Of a stretch of DNA of 43,907 bases, positions 24,354-31,865 are shown piece after piece (positions within the stretch are counted from its first letter, which is position 1; each line of letters opens with the position of its first letter). A program made the translations under genes and the position numbers. The notes below the pieces were generated by a model. The model did not search any database, was not told the origin of the DNA, and worked only from the letters and a program-made list of their open reading frames with translations. This DNA comes from Balneolaceae bacterium (GTDB taxonomy: Bacteria > Bacteroidota > Rhodothermia > Balneolales > Balneolaceae), in assembly GCA_007132385.1 (NCBI GenBank), contig SLOU01000049.1:1-43907 (forward strand). Direction: 5' to 3'.

Positions 24354-26258
24354 TCATTCGGTTTCAGGTTCAGGCACCCAGGTGTTCTTATCCCTGTCGA
24401 TATCGGCCATGCGCAGGGACGGGTCTATTTCAATACGTACAATCTCTTCTTTTGCGACAGGCAACGTTAGGGTGTACTCCGGATAAACCCAGGGCCACCA
24501 ATTCTCAACGTTTCGTTCAAGGTCGGGAAACTCATTATCTTTTTTACCCCACATAATCTTCATAGGAATATAGTGGTGCACGATTGTGCCATCGGCATAT
24601 TCCACTTCCAGGTCGATAGGCATCGGCATTTTCCCGTGTCGTGCCAGCGTCACTCCGGTTTGATTTTCACTTGTAGAAACCACTTCCTGGATCCCGTAAT
24701 CGATTGTACGGGTGGTTGTCACCCAATATTCGTAATACCATTGCAGGTTGATTCCACTTTCTTTTTCCATAATGCGGATAAAATCAAGACCGGTCGGATG
24801 TTTAAATTGCCACTCATTAAAAAACCTGCGCATACCCCTGTCGAGCACATCCTGGCCAACCACATAACTTAACTGATGAAGAAATATCATACCCTTAGTA
24901 TAGGAAGCGATTGAATATGCCACATTGCGGTGATAGTGGTCGGCATGCTGAGCCATTGGCTCTTCTATTCCGATGGCTACAATACGATAATAATTTTCAT
25001 AACTGCCGGGAAACGGGTCTCCCTGCCCATCTTCGAACAACTGATTCATCACCCGTTCGGATGCATAAACAGTAAATCCTTCATCAATCCAGTGTTCATA
25101 ACTTTCGTTATTGGCAAGTACCCCCTGATACCAGGCGTGAATCAACTCATGGACAGTTACAGCAACCAGGCTTCTCAGCGAGCGGTTTGCTGTAATCAAT
25201 GTCCCCATGATATATTCCATTCCACCGTCACCCCCCTGTATGACGATATATTCGTTGTAGGGATATACCCCGAAATTCTCGTTCATGTACTGAAATGCGC
25301 GGATTGTAAAATCCGGTAATGCCTCCAGATTTTCCAATAACTGCACCTGCTGATCGTCCGACGCATTTTCAGCAACCGGATCCGTCTGGTAAAAGAATCT
25401 CAATTTCGGGCCGTCCGGCACCTGTGCCGTTACATGAACGAAATCGGGGTCGGCTGCCCACATAAAATCGTGCTGATAATCCGATGTAAAGTGCCAGGTC
25501 AGCTTATCGCCTGAAGGCCTGTTTACTTCCATTCCTTCCGACTCGTAACCATATCCTATCTCTTCAGGATTTTGCAGATACCCGGTCGCTGCCACCATAT
25601 AATTTCGATCGATGTGTATTGTCACGTCGAATGTACCGAATACGCCATGAAATTCACGCCCGATGTATGGATGCGAGTGCCATCCACGAAAGTCGTATTC
25701 AGCCATTTTAGGGTACCACTGAGCCATAGAGTATTCGACTCCTTCTGCATTGTGCCGACCCGTTCGTCGGATCTGGACTGGTACCTGAGCTTCAAAATTC
25801 ATCTCAAACGTAGTTTCCGACCCCGGTAAAATCGGTTCTGCCAAATGTACAACCATGACTGTTCCGCGAATATCAAACGACACTTCTTCACCGTCCTGTG
25901 TCAAACTGTGAACACGCTGGTAACCGATTTCCGATTCATCCAGGTGGTAAATACGGTCTCTGACCCGGTTGTCGGGGTCCTCGATAGTCCGCGAGCGCTT
26001 GTCCATCATACTGCCCGGCTGAAATGCGTTAAAGTAGAGATGGTAATAAACGCTGTTGAGGGTATCCGGTGAATTATTTGTATAGGTCAAAACCTGATGT
26101 GCTTCAAATTGATGGCGATCAACATCGAAATCAACTTCCATGGTATACTCAACTTCCTGCTGCCAGTAACCATACCGCTGTGCTTCGAGAATTTGCGGCA
26201 ACAACAAGAAAAAAAGGACCAGGGAGATAGTAGTAATGAATCGTAAATTCAGCCTCAT
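24354..26258 (-). CDS. M1-family metallopeptidase (aminopeptidase N-like)
   Basis: A 634-residue secreted zinc aminopeptidase of the M1/gluzincin type. The first 26 residues are a signal peptide (L-F-F-L-L-L-P-Q-I-L-E-A-Q). The catalytic motif is H370-E-L-I-H374, and E393 lies 18 residues on, in D-E-G-F-T-V-Y. The exopeptidase motif appears as G-G-M-E-Y rather than G-A-M-E-N, a known variation. The protein lacks the long C-terminal helical domain of E. coli PepN, as in the short bacterial M1 group. It should trim N-terminal residues from peptides in the periplasm or outside. It is 45 bp downstream of recR on the same strand, so read-through is possible despite unrelated function. Confidence 0.92.
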   Translation of the reverse strand: MRLNLRFITTISLVLFFLLLPQILEAQRYGYWQQEVEYTMEVDFDVDRHQFEAHQVLTYTNNSPDTLNSVYYHLYFNAFQPGSMMDKRSRTIEDPDNRVRDRIYHLDESEIGYQRVHSLTQDGEEVSFDIRGTVMVVHLAEPILPGSETTFEMNFEAQVPVQIRRTGRHNAEGVEYSMAQWYPKMAEYDFRGWHSHPYIGREFHGVFGTFDVTIHIDRNYMVAATGYLQNPEEIGYGYESEGMEVNRPSGDKLTWHFTSDYQHDFMWAADPDFVHVTAQVPDGPKLRFFYQTDPVAENASDDQQVQLLENLEALPDFTIRAFQYMNENFGVYPYNEYIVIQGGDGGMEYIMGTLITANRSLRSLVAVTVHELIHAWYQGVLANNESYEHWIDEGFTVYASERVMNQLFEDGQGDPFPGSYENYYRIVAIGIEEPMAQHADHYHRNVAYSIASYTKGMIFLHQLSYVVGQDVLDRGMRRFFNEWQFKHPTGLDFIRIMEKESGINLQWYYEYWVTTTRTIDYGIQEVVSTSENQTGVTLARHGKMPMPIDLEVEYADGTIVHHYIPMKIMWGKKDNEFPDLERNVENWWPWVYPEYTLTLPVAKEEIVRIEIDPSLRMADIDRDKNTWVPEPETE

Positions 26259-26303
26259 AGTATATCTGTTTTTTATACCACTTAGTATCGAATGGAATCT
26301 GTA

Positions 26304-26909
26304 TCAGATTCTGTTTCTGCTTTCAATAGCACGGCTCAGGGTTGCTTCATCGATGTATTCCAATTCCGTCCCCATAGGAATTCCATAGGCAATGCGTGTT
26401 ACTTCTATATCTAAAGGACGGAGGAGTTTATTGATATAGTAAGATGTAGCTTCACCTTCGGCATCCGGATTCAGTGCCAGGATGACCTCCTGAATCTCTT
26501 CATCCGACTGGCCGACTCTGCGGGTCAGTTCCTGAATTCTGAGATTATCCGGCCCGATATTTTCCAGTGGCGAGATCACTCCGCCAAGTACGTGATATCG
26601 TCCGCGAAATTCATTCGTTTTTTCAATTATATATACATCCTGAAATTCCTCAACGACACAAATTTTACCGTTTTTACGCTTTGGATTGCTGCAAATCGAA
26701 CAGGGATCCGTATCCGTAATGGTCCCGCAAATGGAGCAGCGTTTAACCGATTTTTTTAAATCAACCAGTGAATCTGCCAGCTTGAAAACTGTTTCTTCAT
26801 TTTGCTTGAGCAAATGCATGGCAATTCGCTGGGCTGATTTTCTTCCGGTACCAGGCAGTCGGGCAAGCTGTTCAATAGCCCGTTCAAGAGCTTCAGAGGT
26901 AATCTGCAT
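26304..26909 (-). CDS. recR: Recombination mediator protein RecR
   Basis: A 201-residue RecR, which with RecF and RecO loads RecA at single-stranded gaps. The N-terminal helix-hairpin-helix has L-P-G-T-G-R-K-S-A-Q-R. The zinc finger uses C58, C61, C70 and C73. The Toprim domain contains V-V-E-E and L-N-P-D-A-E-G-E-A-T, followed by the C-terminal R-I-A-Y-G-I-P-M-G-T-E-L-E-Y-I-D. Length and motifs are complete. It stands third in dnaX-ybaB-recR, an order conserved in many bacteria, 115 bp after ybaB. Confidence 0.97.
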   Translation of the reverse strand: MQITSEALERAIEQLARLPGTGRKSAQRIAMHLLKQNEETVFKLADSLVDLKKSVKRCSICGTITDTDPCSICSNPKRKNGKICVVEEFQDVYIIEKTNEFRGRYHVLGGVISPLENIGPDNLRIQELTRRVGQSDEEIQEVILALNPDAEGEATSYYINKLLRPLDIEVTRIAYGIPMGTELEYIDEATLSRAIESRNRI

Positions 26910-27024
26910 TCTGTATGTTTAAAAAAAGTGAATTTGTTTTGATTGCTTCTGAATCCGTACCCATTCAATTTTAATCCGGTTCCTCGTCCCAAAATGGGAC
27001 CGAATATCGAAATATTTCCCGGTT

Positions 27025-27375
27025 TTAAAGTCCGAATTTACTCATGTCCATACCCGGCAAGCCACCACCCGGCAGCATATCCTTGTAGACTTCCTGCATT
27101 TTTTGTTTAGCAGCTTCTTCGGCTTTTTCCAAAGCCTTGTTTACCCCTGCAACTACCAGGTCTTCCAGCATTTCCCTGTCATCCGGATCGATTACATCCT
27201 CGTCAAGATCGATTGAAATTATTTCCCGGTTCCCATTGGCTTTTACTTTAACCATCCCGCCACCGGCTTCCGCTTCCACGATAACTTCAGCCAGACGTTC
27301 CTGGGCTTCTTTCATTTTATTTTGCATATCTGCAAATTTTCCAAACATATCTGCCATATTAAATTGATTACTCAT
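27025..27375 (-). CDS. YbaB/EbfC nucleoid-associated protein
   Basis: A 116-residue YbaB/EbfC-family DNA-binding protein that works as a dimer and is found between dnaX and recR in many genomes. The N-terminal part is a helix rich in Met and Lys (M-A-D-M-F-G-K-F-A-D-M-Q-N-K-M-K-E-A). A G-G-G-M-V-K-V-K-A-N-G-N-R-E beta hairpin and the helix E-D-L-V-V-A-G-V-N-K-A-L follow, all family hallmarks. The C-terminal P-G-G-G-L-P-G-M tail is typical too. It starts 29 bp after dnaX and probably shares its transcript. Its exact role in DNA organisation or repair is not settled even in E. coli. Confidence 0.94.
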   Translation of the reverse strand: MSNQFNMADMFGKFADMQNKMKEAQERLAEVIVEAEAGGGMVKVKANGNREIISIDLDEDVIDPDDREMLEDLVVAGVNKALEKAEEAAKQKMQEVYKDMLPGGGLPGMDMSKFGL

Positions 27376-27404
27376 AATCGAATTCTCGTTTTCTTATAGT
27401 TAAA

Positions 27405-29309
27405 TTAATAATCCAGTTCTGCACCAAACAGTTCGATCAGGGTCCGGATATGTGGATCCTTTCTCTGGATCTCTATAAACTCCTCGTAGGGGTTTAACGT
27501 CTTTTTCTTGTTCCTATTTTCACGATCAACCAAACAGCGAATACTCAAAGCAACTCCAAACTGGCTTTTCAGAACTTTGGTCAGTTGTATACGGTTCTCT
27601 TCAACAACATTCCGGGCAAATTCATTGTCTGTTTTTAGTACCAGTTCCCGACCCTCAAGTGAATCGACCTGAAGGCGCTCTACCTGCAGAAAAAGTGTTT
27701 TATCGGACACTTTTTCAAATGAATTTAGAAATTCTTTCCAGCCGGCCTGTATATCCTGAACATTTTTTACTATTAATTTTCCGGCTTTCAATACATCCGT
27801 ATCGGTTTCATCAACCTCTGCCGACGACTTGTGATCAGTTCTGGAAGGCTGTTCCGGTCCGGTTTGGTGATATCCGAGCGATGGTTTACCAAACAGGTCT
27901 TCCTCTTCCGGGGCTTCCGTTTCTTCAGCCCCTTGCCGATAGGAGACGGCAGGCCTCACAGGATTGATTTTGGGGGTCTCATCAGTGTTTTCAACTGTTT
28001 CCGGGTCCAGCTGAGACGACACAGAAGTACCGTTATCCGAATCACCCGTATTTTCATGATGCAGATGCTGCTGATCCGACAATTCAGTTGAATCATCCGC
28101 AATTGTCTCAGTATTTTCATCCTCTTCTATCCGGCCTGATTGATCTTTAGCCGTATTTTTTTCGGAGTCGACATTTCGCGATTGACCGTTAGTGGATTTT
28201 TTTTTTAACTCTTCCAGTTCATTGAGTAACACATGTAATTCATGCGTACGGCTCATATGCACCATTTTGAGCATCATAATCTCAAACTGCACTTTTGGTT
28301 GCTGAGCTTCTTTCATTTTAACCTGAAAGTCACTCACCAGGTGTAACATCCGCATCAGGTCATCTTCTGTAAATCCTTTGGCCTGTTCAGCATAGTTTTT
28401 TTTCGTTTCATCCGTAGCTTCAATCAGGTGCGTTCTGTTCTCGTTTTGAGCGACATAAAGATTCCTTATGTGCTCTGTCAGGGATACCAGAAATTCCTGG
28501 ATATCGGTTCCTGCCTGAAGCAGATCCCGGATCAGGGTAAGGCCGGTATGGGCATTCCGTTCCTTCACCTTTTCCATAAATTCGAAAAGATGTTCCTTGT
28601 CCACTATGTTCAATGCCTGCAACAGTTCTTTGTACCTGATAACAGATCCGCAGAAAGCGATCGCCTGATCCATCAATCCGAGAGCATCTCTAAGTGCACC
28701 GTCCGCTTTTTTAGCGATCACATGCATTGATTCTTCATCCATTGAAATGCTTTCTTTAGCTGCTATTGACCGCAGATGATCAACAATTTCACTGACACTG
28801 ATTCTTTTAAAATCAAATCGCTGTACCCGGGAAAGTACGGTAGGCAAGACCTTGTGGGGTTCTGTCGTGGCAAAAATAAAAATGGCATGAGGCGGTGGTT
28901 CTTCCAGTGTTTTCAGGAGGGCATTAAAGGCCTCCTTGGTAAGCATGTGAACCTCGTCAATAATGAAGATTTTATATTTTCCGTTCTGAGGTGGAACCCG
29001 GATTACTTCCTTTAAAGACCTGATATCTTCAATTTTGCGGTTCGATGCCGCATCCATTTCTACAATATTGAGAGTCCTGCTTAGTGATTCACCGTCAACC
29101 CGGGTATCCACTTCATTCACAACCCTTGCAAGAACACGTGCCATCGTCGTCTTTCCCACCCCCCTCGGGCCACAAAACATATAGGCATGCGACAATCTCC
29201 CGTTTTTAATTGCGTTCTTGAGAGTGTTACTTACATGCTCTTGCGATACAATATCGTCGAAAGTTAACGGGCGGTATGTTCTGGTAAGGGCTCTGTAATT
29301 ATTATTCAT
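27405..29309 (-). CDS. dnaX: DNA polymerase III subunits gamma and tau
   Basis: A 634-residue clamp-loader ATPase. Domains I-II have Walker A G47-P-R-G-V-G-K53-T and Walker B D118-E-V-H. The sensor motif reads S-R-V rather than S-R-C. Domain III runs to about residue 365. A charged, low-complexity linker (about 372-500) and the tau-specific C-terminal domain follow. Two oddities are seen. The four zinc cysteines that normally lie between Walker A and the D-A-A-S segment are missing, with that loop shortened (residues 64-85). The message also has ten consecutive A residues at codons 368-371. A -1 shift there would add Ile-His and stop, giving a 373-residue gamma-like product. The gene heads the dnaX-ybaB-recR cluster. 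Confidence 0.96.
   Translation of the reverse strand: MNNNYRALTRTYRPLTFDDIVSQEHVSNTLKNAIKNGRLSHAYMFCGPRGVGKTTMARVLARVVNEVDTRVDGESLSRTLNIVEMDAASNRKIEDIRSLKEVIRVPPQNGKYKIFIIDEVHMLTKEAFNALLKTLEEPPPHAIFIFATTEPHKVLPTVLSRVQRFDFKRISVSEIVDHLRSIAAKESISMDEESMHVIAKKADGALRDALGLMDQAIAFCGSVIRYKELLQALNIVDKEHLFEFMEKVKERNAHTGLTLIRDLLQAGTDIQEFLVSLTEHIRNLYVAQNENRTHLIEATDETKKNYAEQAKGFTEDDLMRMLHLVSDFQVKMKEAQQPKVQFEIMMLKMVHMSRTHELHVLLNELEELKKKSTNGQSRNVDSEKNTAKDQSGRIEEDENTETIADDSTELSDQQHLHHENTGDSDNGTSVSSQLDPETVENTDETPKINPVRPAVSYRQGAEETEAPEEEDLFGKPSLGYHQTGPEQPSRTDHKSSAEVDETDTDVLKAGKLIVKNVQDIQAGWKEFLNSFEKVSDKTLFLQVERLQVDSLEGRELVLKTDNEFARNVVEENRIQLTKVLKSQFGVALSIRCLVDRENRNKKKTLNPYEEFIEIQRKDPHIRTLIELFGAELDY
28197..28206 (-). 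promoter_or_regulatory. A10 slippery tract in dnaX (possible gamma/tau switch)
   Basis: The plus strand has ten T, so the dnaX message reads TT-AAAAAAAAAA-TCC, coding L-K-K-K-S at residues 368-372. One extra A in the transcript or a -1 ribosomal shift gives A-T-C, C-A-C and then stop TAA. GGAAGAG lies two bases before the run and could act as an internal Shine-Dalgarno stimulator. The position, just after domain III, matches where E. coli and Thermus make gamma. Confidence 0.6.
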
Positions 29310-29624
29310 ACGGACTTAAACGGATACCTGTAATTGATACAACTGAATGTACTAAAAATCGAGGACGATTTTGGCGTGAAACATCATAAAATCTTCCCAT
29401 TTTGAAATATGAAAAAAAACTCATTCATTGGATTCTGCAAAAAATACTCGTTATTCTATCACCTTGCCGGTGTTGTAGTGGAACATTCAAGACGGAGATG
29501 GCCTACAATCAATACCGGCATTACGGCACAAACCGGAACATATACTGAAATCGTGCATAAGGATACTCTAATTGGATTTTTCAGATGACATTGGTAAGAT
29601 TTTATAATATCGGGATTATATAAA
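29310..29624. other. 315-bp divergent intergenic region with one small reading frame
   Basis: This is the gap between divergent dnaX and the GWxTD gene, which should contain both promoters. I found no exact TAnnTTTG box. The plus strand has an ATG frame of 59 codons (29409-29588), listed separately. No structured RNA such as the SRP RNA, which lies near dnaX in E. coli, could be recognised by eye. Confidence 0.5.
29409..29588 (+). CDS. Doubtful 59-aa small reading frame
   Basis: An open frame starting M-K-K-N-S-F-I-G-F-C-K-K and ending L-I-G-F-F-R. It contains a short hydrophobic piece and a basic S-R-R-R-W patch. It has no clear ribosome-binding site and no family resemblance, and it ends 36 bases before the GWxTD gene. 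It may be a leader peptide or simply chance. I list it because the gap is otherwise empty. Confidence 0.15.
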   Translation: MKKNSFIGFCKKYSLFYHLAGVVVEHSRRRWPTINTGITAQTGTYTEIVHKDTLIGFFR

Positions 29625-31712
29625 ATGCATGCTAAACACGTACATATTCTCAGTATTTGTCTACTTGTGTTCATCCTATTGCCATTTTCGGCAAATTCAC
29701 AATTTCATGATGCCAATTGGCTGGAACAGGGGTTACTGGCTGAATTCCGTGGAGACTATGAGCAGGCACTGAAAATTTGGATGGATGCCAAAGAAGAGCT
29801 CGAAGAGCCTGATTCACGTATCGGTCTGGAATATATCCGTGTTGCTGCCGAGCACCAAATGGACGAGTATTATGAAATGGCTACCGAGATGTATCGCTGG
29901 GCAATTTCCGCTCCATTTCTTGGCGTCAACCGCTCGGCAGTTCGCCAGGAAATTGAACGATTGCGGCCTGTTGTCGGTGACGGGGTATACCGGCAATGGC
30001 TTAATTGGCTTGAGGAAAGAAATGAACAGCTTGCAACAGACATAAAAGGTTTCTGGATCCAAATGGATCCCACACCCGGTACAAATGTCAATGAGCGATT
30101 GATTGAGCACTGGCACAGAATCGCGTATTCCAGGGCTAATTTTGTTAAGAACAGCAATACAGTTTATGGTACAGATGACCGTGCCCTGATCTATGTCAGA
30201 TATGGTGAATCGGATCGTCAACGTTCGGGCGTATTTACCATTGATAATCAGAATATCGGCCGTTGGATTGCAAGACATTTTGACACTGCTGACCGATCCC
30301 CCGAAACTGATTCGGAAGATATGGATACCCGGTTTCCTGTTACATTTGAGGAAGATGCTGATGACCGGTTCCTTGAACTTGAAGAATATATCTTTCAATT
30401 TCATGAACAGCCGGAATTTGAAATCTGGATGTACGATGACCTCAGCGAAAATATTGACCAGCCGTTGATATTTATTTTCGGAACGGATGTACGAACAGGC
30501 CGATATAAGAAACAGGCAAGTATCGATGATTTTATTCCCGAAAGAGCCTATTTGAGTGACCGCCGCAACCAGAGGGTCAGAACAAATTTTGTTCGTGAGG
30601 GCCTGACTCCCGCTCTTACCTTGCAAATGTTATATTATGAACAATTATTGGAAACCGACAATTACTTCGATGATCGGCTAAATCATATTCGTGAATCATT
30701 TATAGACCAGGGTGAGCTTGCCTATCGGGGGCTTGACCTTGCTCTCAGATCTCAGAATCGTGAAATGCTTGAAATGCGTACAGCAGATGCACCCCGGGAA
30801 GTATCCATTCTGGAAAAAATGTTACCGGGAATATCCGTTGAAGTCCATCAATACAGATTACTGAATGAAGATAACCAACCCGTTCTGATCTCATTTCTGG
30901 AAAGCAAACCGGTTGAAGCGATACGCCAGGATATGGAATTGAATCTGCCCGATGACGTTCCATTAGACGTAGAAGCGCTGGATCAGGATGAATTACTGGA
31001 TCAGGGCGGAGATTACCTGAATCACTATTTGCTTGATCATAAACTACTGATTTACGATCAAAACTGGGATGAACGACACCGTTTTGAAGACAGTCCGATC
31101 ATACGGTTTGAATCGGAATACGGTGAAACTGTGATTCAATCGGTATTCACATCCGACCACGACAGGTCCAATCACCAATCGGCAGCTGCAAAGCTTGTCA
31201 ATCAGGATCCGGACAGTCAATCCATGTATCCATCCATCTTTCCGGATAATTTAAGAGGTCTCGGAACTTTAAAAAATCGCCAGCCACCTCCACTCATACC
31301 CGAAGAAGATGAATTGATGATGGGTGATCTGATTCTCGGCTTCAGAGATGAAATCCCTGAAGATTACCCTTTTGAGTTCCGGGTAGCCAACGATCAACTT
31401 ATTCCGGGTGACCAAAGCCTGATACTGCATTTTGAGGTCTATAACCTAGAGCCACGACCGGAAACAGGATTTACCCATTTCGAACTAACCTACCGGATAT
31501 TTCCGGTTGATGAAGAAGGAGACCTGTTGACCGATGAAGAAGCTTTCTATCTGACAATCAGTTATGAGGATGATCAAACACGTGTTATTGAAGACCTTGA
31601 GATTCAAACCACTCAACTCAGCAGCGGCCTTTACGAACTTCAGGTTATGATTGAAGACATCCAAAGCGGTCAGCAGCAAGAGCGTGATATCCGTTTTGAA
31701 GTGATCAATTGA
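29625..31712 (+). CDS. Large GWxTD-domain exported protein
   Basis: A 695-residue exported protein. A signal peptide (about 1-25, ending A-N-S-Q) is followed by a helical region with a TPR-like helix (G-D-Y-E-Q-A-L-K-I-W). The GWxTD domain lies around residues 125-290, with the core V-Y-G-T-D-D-R-A-L-I-Y-V-R-Y-G-E-S-D at 180-197; the family's G-W becomes V-Y here. The long C-terminal part (about 290-695) is acidic and ends in a beta-rich domain (about 560-695, with phrases such as L-I-L-H-F-E-V-Y-N-L) that may be immunoglobulin-like. The function of GWxTD proteins is unknown; they occur in Bacteroidota, Acidobacteriota and relatives. A hairpin terminator follows the gene. Confidence 0.75.
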   Translation: MHAKHVHILSICLLVFILLPFSANSQFHDANWLEQGLLAEFRGDYEQALKIWMDAKEELEEPDSRIGLEYIRVAAEHQMDEYYEMATEMYRWAISAPFLGVNRSAVRQEIERLRPVVGDGVYRQWLNWLEERNEQLATDIKGFWIQMDPTPGTNVNERLIEHWHRIAYSRANFVKNSNTVYGTDDRALIYVRYGESDRQRSGVFTIDNQNIGRWIARHFDTADRSPETDSEDMDTRFPVTFEEDADDRFLELEEYIFQFHEQPEFEIWMYDDLSENIDQPLIFIFGTDVRTGRYKKQASIDDFIPERAYLSDRRNQRVRTNFVREGLTPALTLQMLYYEQLLETDNYFDDRLNHIRESFIDQGELAYRGLDLALRSQNREMLEMRTADAPREVSILEKMLPGISVEVHQYRLLNEDNQPVLISFLESKPVEAIRQDMELNLPDDVPLDVEALDQDELLDQGGDYLNHYLLDHKLLIYDQNWDERHRFEDSPIIRFESEYGETVIQSVFTSDHDRSNHQSAAAKLVNQDPDSQSMYPSIFPDNLRGLGTLKNRQPPPLIPEEDELMMGDLILGFRDEIPEDYPFEFRVANDQLIPGDQSLILHFEVYNLEPRPETGFTHFELTYRIFPVDEEGDLLTDEEAFYLTISYEDDQTRVIEDLEIQTTQLSSGLYELQVMIEDIQSGQQQERDIRFEVIN

Positions 31713-31752
31713 TGGGCAGCTAATTTGTAAATTGAGGCGGGAACGACCGCAA

Positions 31753-31790
31753 GCCATTTACTTGTACATACAAATAAATGGCGTTTTAAT
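31753..31790 (+). terminator. Intrinsic terminator after the GWxTD gene
   Basis: GCCATTTA (31753-31760) pairs with TAAATGGC (31775-31782). The stem continues as TTGT/ACAA around an ACAT loop after one C-A mismatch, and GTTTTAAT follows. It lies 41 bases past the stop codon, between convergent genes. Confidence 0.65.
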
Positions 31791-31865
31791 CACCCGTCCG
31801 ATAGTTGAATAGGAAACTGGAGTAATATAAGCCGGCTTAAGTCAATAGAAAGACTGAAACTGCCA

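Noticed and set aside
28160-28172. A second A7 run in dnaX, in the linker
   Set aside because: It is shorter than the A10 run, lies inside low-complexity sequence and no coupled early stop was worked out.
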